A DNA stretch of 64,000 nucleotides. Origin: Palleronia aestuarii (lineage in GTDB: Bacteria > Pseudomonadota > Alphaproteobacteria > Rhodobacterales > Rhodobacteraceae). The stretch lies in contig NZ_QKZL01000007.1 in assembly GCF_003253995.1 (NCBI RefSeq), positions 62,001-126,000 on the forward strand. Reading direction: 5' to 3'. A program made the translations under genes and the position numbers. Below the pieces are notes generated by a model. The model ran no database searches. It worked only from the letters and a program-made list of their open reading frames with translations, and was not told the DNA's origin. Below, piece by piece: positions 8,406-17,382 of this stretch; the stretch's first letter is position 1; every line of letters starts with the position of its first letter.

Positions 8406-8947
8406 CTGTCCAGGCACTCCCTCAGGGCTTGCAAGCTCCGCCGCAGCCAGGTCCGCATCGTGTTCAGCGGCACCCCGTGCCGCTCCGCCAGTTCCTTGTA
8501 GCTCAGCCCGTCGAGATAGGCGCCGCGCACCGCTTGCGCGCGATCCTTGTCCAGCTCCTCGAGGCAGTCGTTGATCCGCCGCGCCTCCGACGACGCGATC
8601 GCGACATCCTCCGGACCGGCGCCCTGATCGGGCAGGTCCCACGGCACGTCGCCCGACGCCGTATCGGACCGGCGCGACCGCAGCCGGTCGATCGCGGTAT
8701 TGCGCGCGATGGTGATGAGCCAGGTCATGGGGCTCAGTCCGTTCGCGGCGTACCGCCCGGCATTGCGCCAGACCTTGACGAAGGATTCCTGCAGCGCCTC
8801 TTCCGCGTCGGCACGGTTCTTCAGCACCCGGAGGCAGATCCCGAAGAGCTTGGCCGAGGTCGCGTCGTAGAGTGCGAGGAACGCGCCGCGATCGCCAAGC
8901 GACACGCGATGGATCAGCCTCTCGATATCATCGGGCGTCGTGGCCAA
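8402..8947 (-). CDS. ECF RNA polymerase sigma factor (SigK/RpoE-like)
   Basis: 181 residues with only sigma regions 2 and 4. Region 2 (about 20-95) includes [16 protein letters not shown] and [17 protein letters not shown]. Region 4 (about 125-178) includes [26 protein letters not shown], a helix-turn-helix. The start is TTG at 8947 with GGAG about 8 bases upstream. It is followed without a gap by its RskA-like anti-sigma gene, then msrB, suggesting an oxidative or envelope stress circuit. I could not identify a convincing autoregulated -35/-10 pair upstream. Confidence 0.9.
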   Translation of the reverse strand: MATTPDDIERLIHRVSLGDRGAFLALYDATSAKLFGICLRVLKNRADAEEALQESFVKVWRNAGRYAANGLSPMTWLITIARNTAIDRLRSRRSDTASGDVPWDLPDQGAGPEDVAIASSEARRINDCLEELDKDRAQAVRGAYLDGLSYKELAERHGVPLNTMRTWLRRSLQALRECLDR

Positions 8948-9119
8948 AGGGCGTTACTCCGTTACGAACATCAACGCGATAAGACCAAACCTGCGGCCGT
9001 ATGACCAGATGTTTCCGCCGCGGCCCGGTCCAGGGCCGAACCGCGCGGCCCTCTCCCGCTTTCCCTTGCGCGGCCAAGCTATATGTTGCACCACGCGCCC
9101 ACGCACGAAAGGACCCGAC

Positions 9120-10106
9120 ATGGCCGACGGCAGCATCGACATCCACGCCACGCCCAGCGAGACCCACTCCGTCCGGGACGTGTTCGGGATCGACAGCGAC
9201 ATGCAGGTCAAGGGCTTCGCGGATCGCACCGAGCGTGTTCCGGAGGTCGACAGCACCTACCGCTTCGACGCCGACACCACGCTCGCGATCCTCGCGGGGT
9301 TCGAGCACAATCGCCGCGTCATGATCCAGGGCTATCACGGCACCGGCAAGTCCACCCATATCGAGCAGGTGGCGGCCCGCCTCAACTGGCCCTGCGTGCG
9401 CGTCAACCTCGACAGCCACATCTCCCGCATCGACCTGATCGGCAAGGATGCGATCAAGCTCCGGGACGGCGTACAGGTCACGGAATTCCAGGAAGGCATC
9501 CTGCCCTGGGCGCTCAGGAACCCGACCGCCATCGTCTTCGACGAATACGATGCGGGCCGCGCGGACGTGATGTTCGTGATCCAGCGGGTGCTCGAGGTCG
9601 ACGGCAAGCTGACGCTCCTCGACCAGAACCAGGTGATCCACCCGCACCCCTATTTCCGGCTCTTCGCCACGTCGAACACGGTGGGCCTCGGCGACACGAC
9701 GGGCCTCTATCACGGCACGCAGCAGATCAACCAGGGCCAGATGGACCGCTGGTCGCTCGTCGCCACGCTGAACTACCTGCCCCACGACGCGGAAGCCGCG
9801 ATCGTCGTCTCCAAGGTGCCTTCCTACGCCTCCGACGCAGGCCGCACGACGATCAGCCGCATGGTGACCGTGGCCGACCTCACCCGGACGGCCTTCATGG
9901 CGGGCGACCTCTCGACCGTCATGTCGCCCCGGACCGTCATCGCCTGGGCGCAGAACGCCAACATATTCGGGAATGTAGGCTACGCGTTCCGGCTGTCGTT
10001 CCTCAACAAGTGCGACGAGCTCGAGCGGGAGACGGTGGCGGAATTCTACCAGCGCTGCTTCGACGAGGAACTGCCCGAGAGCGCGGCCTCCGTCAGCCTC
10101 GGCTGA
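9120..10106 (+). CDS. cobS: Cobaltochelatase subunit CobS
   Basis: 328 residues from ATG at 9120 behind AAAGGA. AAA+ ATPase with Walker [10 protein letters not shown] (71-79), Walker [16 protein letters not shown] and sensor region LFATSNTVG. CobS works with CobT and CobN to insert cobalt into hydrogenobyrinic acid a,c-diamide in the aerobic cobalamin route, hydrolysing ATP like the Mg-chelatase I subunit. cobT follows on the same strand after the oppositely oriented K+ channel gene. cobN is not in the window. Confidence 0.95.
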   Translation: MADGSIDIHATPSETHSVRDVFGIDSDMQVKGFADRTERVPEVDSTYRFDADTTLAILAGFEHNRRVMIQGYHGTGKSTHIEQVAARLNWPCVRVNLDSHISRIDLIGKDAIKLRDGVQVTEFQEGILPWALRNPTAIVFDEYDAGRADVMFVIQRVLEVDGKLTLLDQNQVIHPHPYFRLFATSNTVGLGDTTGLYHGTQQINQGQMDRWSLVATLNYLPHDAEAAIVVSKVPSYASDAGRTTISRMVTVADLTRTAFMAGDLSTVMSPRTVIAWAQNANIFGNVGYAFRLSFLNKCDELERETVAEFYQRCFDEELPESAASVSLG

Positions 10107-10116
10107 GGCCCGCGCC

Positions 10117-10881
10117 TCACGTATCCCCTTCCGTCTCGATGTAGATGACGCTGCCGCAATGCTTGCAGTGGCTCGCGTCGCGATCGTGCAGCTCGAGCCC
10201 GCATTGCCGGCAGCGCTGCTCGATCTTCGCGGGCTGGTAGAGCGCCTGCAGCAGCTTGAGGAAGAACCCCACGCCGAACACCATGATCCCGATGGTCATG
10301 ATCCGTCCCACGCGATCGGTCAGCGTGATATCGCCGTAGCCCGTCGTGGTCAGCGTCGTCACGGTGAAATAGAGCGCGTCCACATAGGTCGCGACGTTCT
10401 CGTTGCGGTCGTGTTCCCATACCCAGACGAGGCTCGTGACGACGAAGATGAACGCCGCGAGGTTCGCCGCGGCCACCACCACCCGCGTGTTGACGTCCCA
10501 GCCCTGCGTGAGACCGTCGAGCCGCTCGGCGAGCCGGAAGGTCCGCATGAGCCGCAGGATCCGCAGCACGCGCAAAAAGCCCAGGTTCGACCCCGTGACG
10601 ATCGGCACGGCGAGGGAGGCGAGCACGACAAGGTCGGCGAGCGTCGGCAGCGACAGGAGGAACCTCAGCTTCCGCTCCGCGATCGCGCAGCGCGCCGCCA
10701 CGTCGAGCGCGACGAGCGCCCCGATCCCGGTGTCGAAGATCAGGAGGGTGGCGTCGGGTTTCGCCGTCGCCGTCACGAGGAAATAGGCGATCGTCGCGAG
10801 ATCGAAGACGAGGAGCCCCGCGCGGAACCACCGCCCGGCCGCGCCGTCCCCCTCGTAGAGCGTGCGGAGCGTCGCCTTCAC
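10117..10881 (-). CDS. Voltage-gated K+ channel with C-terminal zinc ribbon
   Basis: 254 residues from GTG at 10881, which has AGGGGG 7 bases upstream; a TTG six codons earlier is an alternative. Six membrane segments. S4 is arginine-rich (FLRVLRILRLMRTFRLAERL, about 103-121). The pore loop has the K+ filter TTTGYGD (178-184), followed by S6. After S6 the protein ends in a small zinc ribbon, with Cys224, 227, 239 and 242 (CRQCG ... CKHCG). The Kv fold is unmistakable; the ribbon is an uncommon tail. It is oriented against cobS and cobT, splitting them. Confidence 0.88.
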   Translation of the reverse strand: MKATLRTLYEGDGAAGRWFRAGLLVFDLATIAYFLVTATAKPDATLLIFDTGIGALVALDVAARCAIAERKLRFLLSLPTLADLVVLASLAVPIVTGSNLGFLRVLRILRLMRTFRLAERLDGLTQGWDVNTRVVVAAANLAAFIFVVTSLVWVWEHDRNENVATYVDALYFTVTTLTTTGYGDITLTDRVGRIMTIGIMVFGVGFFLKLLQALYQPAKIEQRCRQCGLELHDRDASHCKHCGSVIYIETEGDT

Positions 10882-11035
10882 CGCCAATCCCCCCTGCAAT
10901 CCACTGGACGCCGATCCGCCCGCGCATCCTCTTCATCCCTGACGCCGGCGCTTCGGGATGGCAACGCCCCCCGCGAACTCGCATTTCCTCTCCCGGGTCA
11001 TTGTGTCCGCCACGCGTGCGGCTAGATTGGGGTCC

Positions 11036-12913
11036 ATGAGCAAGCCCCAGGACAACCCCGCCGATCCGTTCAAGAAGGCCCTCGCGGAGGCGACGCGGGT
11101 GCTCGCCGACGACCGCGAGCTCGGCGTCACCTATTCCGTCGATCCGCCCGGCCTTTCGAACGACGCGCTGCGTCTGCCGCAGATCAGCCGCCGCCTCACC
11201 CGCGAGGAGGTACTGCTCGCGCGCGGCACCGCCGACGGCTACGCGCTTCGACGCCGCTTCCATGACCAGGGCACGTTCAACCGCTACGCCCCCGAAGGGC
11301 CGATGGCGCGCGATCTCTACGAGGCGATGGAATTCGCCCGCTGCGAGGCGATGGGCGCCCATTCGATGCCCGGCACGGCGGGCAACATCGATGCCCGCAT
11401 CGGCGCCGAGGCGGCGCGCAAGGGCTACGCGGAGATCAAGGACAAGGCCGAAGCGCCGCTCTCGGTCGCCGCGGGCTACCTGATCCGCGCGCGGGCCACC
11501 GGCCGCGACCTGCCCGAGGGCGCGAGGAACGTCGCCGATCTCTGGCGCGAGACGTTCGAGGAACAGGCCGGCGAGACGCTCGAGGGCCTGCAGGAGGCGA
11601 TGTCCGACCAGGCGGGCTTCGCGCGCCTCGCCCGCCGCATCATCGAGGATCTGGGCTACGGCGACCAGCTCGGCGACGACCCCGACGATCAGGGCGGCGA
11701 CGAGGACGAGGCGCAGGGCGACGAGGATCCGGAAGAGGGCGACGAGCCCGACAGCTCCGGCGACGAGGAGAGCGGCGAGGAAGAGGACGCCGCCCCCGAC
11801 CAGAGCCAGGAACAGACCCAGGACAGCGCCCAGGCGGAGGTTTCGCTCGACGAGACCGCCGATGCCGAGGATGCCGAGGAAACGGAGATGCCCGAGGGCG
11901 AGGCGCCGCAGGAGCCGCCGCCCCCCGCCCCCGTCAGCGAGGCCGATCCGGGCTACCAGGTCTACGAGCAGAGCCACGACGAGGAAATCCGCGCGGAGGA
12001 TCTGGCCGAGCCCGCGGAGCTCGAACGGCTTCGCGCCTATCTCGACCAGCAGCTCGACCCGCTGAAGGGCGCGGTCGGACGGCTCGCCAACAAGCTGCAG
12101 CGCCGCTTGCAGGCCAAGCAGAACCGCTCCTGGGAATTCGACCGGGAGGAGGGAATCCTCGATGCCGGGCGGCTCGCCCGCGTCGTCGTCTCGCCCACCA
12201 CGTCGCTGAGCTTCAAGGTGGAGAAGGACACGGAATTCCGCGACACCGTGGTCACGCTGCTCCTCGACAATTCGGGCTCGATGCGCGGCCGTCCGATCTC
12301 CATCGCCGCGATCTGCGCCGACATCCTCGCCCGCACGCTGGAGCGCTGCGACGTCAAGACGGAGATCCTGGGCTTCACCACCCGGACCTGGAAGGGCGGG
12401 CAATCGCGGGAGAAATGGCTGGCCGACGGCCGCCCGCAGAAGCCCGGACGCCTGAACGACCTGCGCCACATCGTCTACAAGTCCGCCGACGCCCCTTGGC
12501 GTCGGGCGCGCCCCAATCTCGGGCTGATGATGAAGGAGGGGCTCCTGAAGGAGAACATCGACGGGGAGGCGCTCGAATGGGCGCATCGCCGGATGGCCGG
12601 GCGCGGCGAGCAGCGCAAGATACTGATGGTGATCTCCGACGGGGCGCCGGTCGATGACAGCACGCTCTCGGTCAACCCCGCGAATTACCTCGAGAAGCAT
12701 CTGCGCGACGTGATCGCGATGATCGAGAGGCGCCGCGCGGTGGAACTCATCGCCATCGGCATCGGCCACGACGTCACCCGCTACTACAACCGCGCGGTGA
12801 CGATCACCGATGTGGAGCAGCTCGCGGGCGCGATGACGGAGCAGCTCGCCTCCCTCTTCGACAGCGATCCGCGCAAGCGGGCACGCGTCACGGGAATGCG
12901 CCGCGCCCGCTGA
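11036..12913 (+). CDS. cobT: Cobaltochelatase subunit CobT
   Basis: 625 residues from ATG at 11036. An N-terminal CobT domain is followed by a long acidic linker rich in Asp/Glu/Gln, encoded at about 11680-11990. A C-terminal von Willebrand A domain carries the MIDAS motif DNSGSM ([13 protein letters not shown]) and [13 protein letters not shown]. CobT is the counterpart of the Mg-chelatase D subunit, and assembles with CobS rings for cobalt insertion by CobN. Its separation from cobS by about 0.9 kb holding an inverted ion channel gene is the odd feature. Confidence 0.95.
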   Translation: MSKPQDNPADPFKKALAEATRVLADDRELGVTYSVDPPGLSNDALRLPQISRRLTREEVLLARGTADGYALRRRFHDQGTFNRYAPEGPMARDLYEAMEFARCEAMGAHSMPGTAGNIDARIGAEAARKGYAEIKDKAEAPLSVAAGYLIRARATGRDLPEGARNVADLWRETFEEQAGETLEGLQEAMSDQAGFARLARRIIEDLGYGDQLGDDPDDQGGDEDEAQGDEDPEEGDEPDSSGDEESGEEEDAAPDQSQEQTQDSAQAEVSLDETADAEDAEETEMPEGEAPQEPPPPAPVSEADPGYQVYEQSHDEEIRAEDLAEPAELERLRAYLDQQLDPLKGAVGRLANKLQRRLQAKQNRSWEFDREEGILDAGRLARVVVSPTTSLSFKVEKDTEFRDTVVTLLLDNSGSMRGRPISIAAICADILARTLERCDVKTEILGFTTRTWKGGQSREKWLADGRPQKPGRLNDLRHIVYKSADAPWRRARPNLGLMMKEGLLKENIDGEALEWAHRRMAGRGEQRKILMVISDGAPVDDSTLSVNPANYLEKHLRDVIAMIERRRAVELIAIGIGHDVTRYYNRAVTITDVEQLAGAMTEQLASLFDSDPRKRARVTGMRRAR

Positions 12914-13038
12914 CGCGACGCGTCCTCCGCCCGGCCCCGTTCCCTCCGCAGCGCCGGGGCGAGGCCCGGCCTCCCTTGCAATCGCGCCGATCTTCGGGTT
13001 CCTCGGAGGCAGGCACGAACGACGAGGGCGGGAAACCG

Positions 13039-14850
13039 ATGTTCCAGAGCTTCGACACCAAGGGCGGCCCCGCGGATCCCGCCCGGCTCGCCTCCCTCCG
13101 CGAGGAACTGGCGGCGCGGGGTCTCGACGCGATCCTCGTACCGCGGGCCGACGCGCATCAGGGCGAGTACGTGGCCCCGCACGACGCCCGCCTCGCCTGG
13201 CTCACGGGCTTCACCGGATCGGCAGGTTTCGCCATCGTGACCACCGCGAAGGCCGCGATTTTCGTCGACGGCCGCTACAAGCTGCAGGTCCGCTCCGAGG
13301 TCGCGGAAGAGATCACGCCCGTCGACTGGCCCGCCACCCGCGCCGAAGCCTGGCTCGACGACCATCTCGACGACGGCGCCCGCGTGGGCTTCGATCCGTG
13401 GCTCCATACCGCGAAGGAGGTGGAGGCGCTGAAGGCGCGGCTCGAGCCGCGGGGGATCGAGATCGTGCCCGTCACGCCGAACCCGGTCGACGCGATCTGG
13501 ACCGACCAGCCCGCACCGCCGATGGGTCCGGTCACGCTCTATCCCGAAGAGCTCGCCGGGCGCGACCGGGCGGAGAAATGCCGCGAGATCGCCGAGACGC
13601 TGCGCGAGGCCGGGGAAGACTGGGCGGTCCTCACCCTGCCCGATTCGATCTGCTGGCTCCTCAACATCCGCGGCAGCGACATCCCCCGCAATCCGGTCGC
13701 GCATGGCTTCGCGATCCTCGAGGCCGCGACCGGCGCCGTCCGCCTCTTCATGCACGCCGAGAAACTCGCGAAGATCCGCCTCGACGGTGTCGACCTGCTG
13801 CCGCCCGAAGGGCTCGTGGCCGCCCTCGCCACGCTGTCGGGCAAGGTCCGCGTGGATCGCGAAAGTGCCCCCTGGATCGTCGGCGACACCCTCGCCTCCG
13901 AGGGGATCGCGCTCTCCTGGGCGCCCGATCCCTGCCTCCTTCCGAAGGCGCGGAAGACCGAGGCGGAGCTCGCCGCGACGCGCGCCGCGCATCTGCGCGA
14001 CGGCGCCGCGATGTGCGCCTTCCTCCGCTGGCTCGACGACGCGGCGGAACGTGTCGTCCAGGGGGGCGCCACGGTCATGGAGATCGACGCCGTCCGGGCC
14101 CTCGAGGAGTTCCGCCGCGCGGGCGGGGACCTCCTCGACATCGCCTTCGACACGATCGCGGGCAGCGGCCCGCACGGCGCCATCGTCCATTACCGCGTGA
14201 CGGAGGCGACCGACCGCGCCCTCGCGCCGGGAGAGCTTCTGCTCGTCGATTCGGGCGGTCAATATCTCGACGGCACCACCGACATCACCCGCACGATCGC
14301 CATCGGCGTGCCCGACGAGGAGCAGATCGCCGCCTTCACCCGGGTCCTGAAGGGGATGATCGCGGTGAGCCGCGCGCGCTGGCCGAAGGGGCTCGCCGGC
14401 CGCGATCTCGACGCGCTCGCCCGGGCCCCGCTCTGGATGGCGGGGCAGGATTACGACCACGGGACCGGGCATGGCGTCGGCGTCTATCTCAGCGTGCACG
14501 AAGGCCCGCAACGGCTCAGCCGCACGAGCGACATCCCCCTCGAGCCCGGCATGATCGTGTCGAACGAGCCCGGCTATTACCGCGAGGGCGCCTGGGGCAT
14601 CCGCATCGAGAACCTCGTCGCCGTGGAGCCGGCCCCCGATCTCGACAGCGCCGATCCGGCCCGCGACATGCTCGCCTTCGAGACGCTGACCTGGGTGCCG
14701 ATCGACCGCCGCCTGATCGACGTGGACGCGCTCTCGCCCGGCGAACGCGCGTGGATCGACGCCTATCACGCGGGCGTGGAGCGGCAGATGACCGGGCGGC
14801 TCGACGCCGAAACCGCCGCCTGGCTCGGCCGGGCCTGCGCGCCCCTCTGA
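13039..14850 (+). CDS. Xaa-Pro aminopeptidase (M24B, three-domain type)
   Basis: 603 residues from ATG at 13039, the length of the long aminopeptidase P class (as in eukaryotic APP1) rather than the 440-residue E. coli PepP. Two N-terminal creatinase-like domains precede a pita-bread C-terminal domain with metal ligands in LLVDSGGQYLDGTTDITRT, GTGHGVGVYLSVHEGP and SNEPGYYREGAWGIRIEN. It releases the N-terminal residue from peptides with proline at position 2, using a dinuclear metal centre, in the cytoplasm. It stands alone, with 125 bp of unremarkable spacer upstream. Confidence 0.92.
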   Translation: MFQSFDTKGGPADPARLASLREELAARGLDAILVPRADAHQGEYVAPHDARLAWLTGFTGSAGFAIVTTAKAAIFVDGRYKLQVRSEVAEEITPVDWPATRAEAWLDDHLDDGARVGFDPWLHTAKEVEALKARLEPRGIEIVPVTPNPVDAIWTDQPAPPMGPVTLYPEELAGRDRAEKCREIAETLREAGEDWAVLTLPDSICWLLNIRGSDIPRNPVAHGFAILEAATGAVRLFMHAEKLAKIRLDGVDLLPPEGLVAALATLSGKVRVDRESAPWIVGDTLASEGIALSWAPDPCLLPKARKTEAELAATRAAHLRDGAAMCAFLRWLDDAAERVVQGGATVMEIDAVRALEEFRRAGGDLLDIAFDTIAGSGPHGAIVHYRVTEATDRALAPGELLLVDSGGQYLDGTTDITRTIAIGVPDEEQIAAFTRVLKGMIAVSRARWPKGLAGRDLDALARAPLWMAGQDYDHGTGHGVGVYLSVHEGPQRLSRTSDIPLEPGMIVSNEPGYYREGAWGIRIENLVAVEPAPDLDSADPARDMLAFETLTWVPIDRRLIDVDALSPGERAWIDAYHAGVERQMTGRLDAETAAWLGRACAPL

Positions 14851-14911
14851 GCCTTGTCATCGACCCACGACGTGATAGCGTTAACCCCTCGAAATTGTGA
14901 GGAGGGTCTCC

Positions 14912-15271
14912 ATGACCGCTGACACGGCCACGACGAGCGAGATCACCATCGAAGACGCCCCCGGAACGTGGGTCATCCGCGCCGGCGGCTCCGTCATCGG
15001 CGAATCGCGCGCCGCGCTCTTCCTGCACGAGGACGGGCATTCCCCGGTGCTCTATTTCCCGCGGGAGGACATCGCGATGGCGGTCCTCGATCCGTCGGAG
15101 ACGCACACGACCTGCCCCCTGAAGGGCGAGGCGCGCTATTTCTCCCTCGAGACGGAGAGCGGCCATTTCGCCGACATCGCCTGGAGCTACGAGGATCCCC
15201 CCGAGACCCTGTCGCGCATCCGCGGCAGGCTGGCGTTCTCGAGCGACGACGTCGCGGTCGAGGAAGTCTGA
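14912..15271 (+). CDS. DUF427 domain protein
   Basis: 119 residues from ATG at 14912, preceded by AGGAGG. The motifs GTWVIRAGG, VLYFPREDI and THTTCPLKGEARYFS are those of DUF427, a small all-beta family usually present in one or two copies per domain. The biochemical role is not established. It ends 55 bp before the convergent ClC gene, with a strong palindrome in between. Confidence 0.8.
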   Translation: MTADTATTSEITIEDAPGTWVIRAGGSVIGESRAALFLHEDGHSPVLYFPREDIAMAVLDPSETHTTCPLKGEARYFSLETESGHFADIAWSYEDPPETLSRIRGRLAFSSDDVAVEEV

Positions 15272-15292
15272 CCGCGCGCCCCGGACCCGCGA

Positions 15293-15315
15293 GGCCCCGG
15301 ATCAGGTCCGGGGCC
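15293..15315. repeat. Palindromic repeat element between convergent genes
   Basis: GGCCCCGGA (15293-15301), loop TCAGG, TCCGGGGCC (15307-15315): a perfect 9-bp stem. The CCCCGGA-TCAGG-TCCGGGG core is the form of a dispersed palindrome frequent between alphaproteobacterial genes. It lies between the converging ends of the DUF427 and ClC genes and could end transcription or stabilise 3' ends, although no U-tract follows. Confidence 0.5.
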
Positions 15316-15326
15316 CGGTCCGCCCG

Positions 15327-17015
15327 TCACGAATGTTCCTCCGCCGCCGTCGCCGCGAGCGCGCGGTTGTAGGCGCGGAGCGCATCGACATGGAAGAGCG
15401 CGCCGAGCACCACCGGCGTCTCTCCCCGCGCACCCACCCGGACGACCGGCAGGAACATCCGGTTGGTCTTCTCGAAAAGCGGCATCGCCGCGTCGAGCGT
15501 CGCGTTGCCGTCGATGAAATGCCCCTGCTCGATCGCCTCCCAGACCGCGTCCGTGGGCGCCGCGCGGGCATGCTCGGGCGGCCGCATCACGTTGGCCACG
15601 CGGAACATCGCGAGCAGATAGGCCTGCGGCCCCGCGGCGAGGTGGATGTTGCGCATCTCGAGCTGCGTGAGGAAGAAGCTGCGATCGACGAGCCGCGAGG
15701 CGAGCGCGGTGGAGGTCGAGACGGCCACCATCACGGCGAGGCCCGTCTGCCAGTCTCCCGTCAGTTCGAAGACGATGAGCGTGGTCGAGATCGGCGCGCC
15801 CAGCACCGCCGCGGCCACCGCCCCCATCCCGGCCAGCGCATAGAGCGTCTCCGCCCCCGAGACCTCGGGAAAGAGCCCCGTGGCGATCAGCCCGAACGCG
15901 AGCCCCGTGAGCGCACCCAGCATCAGCGACGGCGAGAAGACCCCGCCCCCCATCCGTCCGCCCATCGTGATCGACACCGCGATCACCTTGACCACCGCGA
16001 GCACCACCGCCTCGTGGAAGAACAGCTCTCCGGTCAGCGCGAGCGAGGTCGTCTCGTAGCCGACGCCGATGATGTGGGGATAGAAGATCGCGATCCCGCC
16101 CAAGAGCCCGCCGGCGAGGGCCGGCCGGATCCAGCGCGGCAGGCCGGTCCTGGCCTGCACCGCGCTCGCCACCCCGTCGGTCCAGAAGATCGTGCGCATC
16201 ATCACCACGGCGACGAACCCGCAGATGAGGCCGAGGATCAGGAAGGCGGGCAATTCGCGGTAGAAGGCGAGCGTGCCCTCGGTGGCGAGGCGGAACTCGG
16301 TCACGTCGCCGAATTCGAGCCGGTTGATGACCGTGCCCGCCGCGGATGCGATGACGATGGGCGCGAAGGCATGGACCGCGAAATGCCGCAGCACCACCTC
16401 GAGCGCGAAGAGCGCGCCCGCGATCGGCGCGTTGAAGCTCGCGGAGACCGCGGCGGCCACCGCACAGCCGAGGAGGTCGCGCGCGGTGATGCCGGTCGCG
16501 CGGATCGCCATGTTGACCCATGTGGCGAGCACGGCGGCAAGGTGGACGACCGGGCCTTCCCGTCCCGTCGAGCCGCCGGAGCCGAGCGTGATGAGCGACG
16601 CCGCGGCGGAGGCGAGCCCGGCCCGCGTCTCGACCCGCCCATCATAGAGCGCGGCGCCCTCGATCACGTCCGCGACGGACCGGACGCGTCCGCCGGGCGT
16701 GAACCGGTGCAGGATCACGCCCACGATGAGCCCGCCGCAGACGGGATAGAGCACGATCCAGTACCACGGCAGCCGTCCGGCCACCTCCGTCAGGGCGGAG
16801 ATGTCGGCGGTGCCGTAGAGCCAGGCCTGCAGCGCGTTGATCCCCTTGCGGAAGAAGAGCGCGGCAAAGCCCGAGGCGGTACCGACGGCGAGCGCGATGA
16901 ACCAGAACTGGACCTGCCCCGGCCCCTGCTCGCGCAGGATGCGCCACGAATCGCGCCCGCCCGACACGATGCTGCCGAAGACCGTCCATTCCTCTGGTTC
17001 GCCGCGTCCGGCCAT
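15327..17015 (-). CDS. ClC-family chloride channel/transporter with C-terminal CBS-like region
   Basis: 562 residues from ATG at 17015, with GGGAGG upstream. The ClC signature is GSGGSTGREGP (145-155), holding the gating Glu153; the second selectivity region is GGRMGGGVFSPSL, followed by GMGAVAAAVLGAPIST. Around ten or more membrane helices are evident. The last 100 residues resemble a CBS-type regulatory region (MFLPVVRVG ... LGALFHVDALRAYN). The protein moves chloride, or exchanges chloride for protons, across the inner membrane. The 366-bp upstream region contains the 11-bp phased array described separately. Confidence 0.9.
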   Translation of the reverse strand: MAGRGEPEEWTVFGSIVSGGRDSWRILREQGPGQVQFWFIALAVGTASGFAALFFRKGINALQAWLYGTADISALTEVAGRLPWYWIVLYPVCGGLIVGVILHRFTPGGRVRSVADVIEGAALYDGRVETRAGLASAAASLITLGSGGSTGREGPVVHLAAVLATWVNMAIRATGITARDLLGCAVAAAVSASFNAPIAGALFALEVVLRHFAVHAFAPIVIASAAGTVINRLEFGDVTEFRLATEGTLAFYRELPAFLILGLICGFVAVVMMRTIFWTDGVASAVQARTGLPRWIRPALAGGLLGGIAIFYPHIIGVGYETTSLALTGELFFHEAVVLAVVKVIAVSITMGGRMGGGVFSPSLMLGALTGLAFGLIATGLFPEVSGAETLYALAGMGAVAAAVLGAPISTTLIVFELTGDWQTGLAVMVAVSTSTALASRLVDRSFFLTQLEMRNIHLAAGPQAYLLAMFRVANVMRPPEHARAAPTDAVWEAIEQGHFIDGNATLDAAMPLFEKTNRMFLPVVRVGARGETPVVLGALFHVDALRAYNRALAATAAEEHS

Positions 17016-17250
17016 CGATGTGAACCTCCCGCCTGCTCCGTGCTTAGGCCTTGAGCCGAAGGGCTCCAAGCCCTGTCGGCACGACGCCGCCCGGCGCGTT
17101 GCAGCGGTGCGATAACTAGGCCCGCGGAAGGCGCGCGGTCGCGGGAGGGGGTTCGCGCTTTGCGATCGGTCGGGCGGTCACACGAGGGGCGAGGCACCCC
17201 GTTGCCGCGTCGCGCGGGTCTCCGGGGACCGTACCCTCCGGTCATGACTC
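17016..17250. other. Spacer between ClC gene and the 11-bp array
   Basis: Non-coding leader/promoter region of the ClC gene. I see no RNA gene, no clear terminator for recN and no convincing -35/-10 pair. The open frame reading through on the plus strand has no ribosome binding site and no family features. Confidence 0.5.
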
Positions 17251-17382
17251 GGCACGGGCTGCCGACGCGCGGTGCACGATGTATGTACGCGTCGTGCACG
17301 ATGTATGCACGCCCGCTGCACGCCTGCGGGACAGGGGCTGCACGCGCCCTGTACGTCCCGTGTACGTTAGGTGTACGCCACT
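17251..17382. repeat. 11-bp phased array of TGYACG hexamers
   Basis: A hexamer TGCACG or TGTACG begins at 17273, 17284, 17295, 17306, 17317, 17339, 17350, 17361 and 17372: exactly every 11 bp, with one degenerate unit (GGGACA) at 17328. Two further weaker units continue the phase upstream (GGCACG at 17251, CCGACG at 17262). Units 1 and 3 are identical over all 11 bases; elsewhere the 5-bp spacers diverge. The hexamer alternates pyrimidine and purine. The last unit touches the recN stop codon. This is not a CRISPR (no spacers of CRISPR size). The pattern suggests a protein-binding array presented on one face of the helix. Confidence 0.8.

Noticed and set aside
10046-12769. A 907-codon open frame antisense to cobS/K+ channel/cobT
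   Set aside because: High-GC codon bias leaves the antisense frame open; low-complexity Arg/Ala/Leu composition and no family motifs. The same holds for other long antisense frames, such as 83-1858 (minus) and 41265-43874 (plus).
17251-17382. CRISPR-like reading of the 11-bp array
   Set aside because: Repeat (6 bp) and spacer (5 bp) are far too short, spacers are not unique protospacer-sized, and no cas genes are present.
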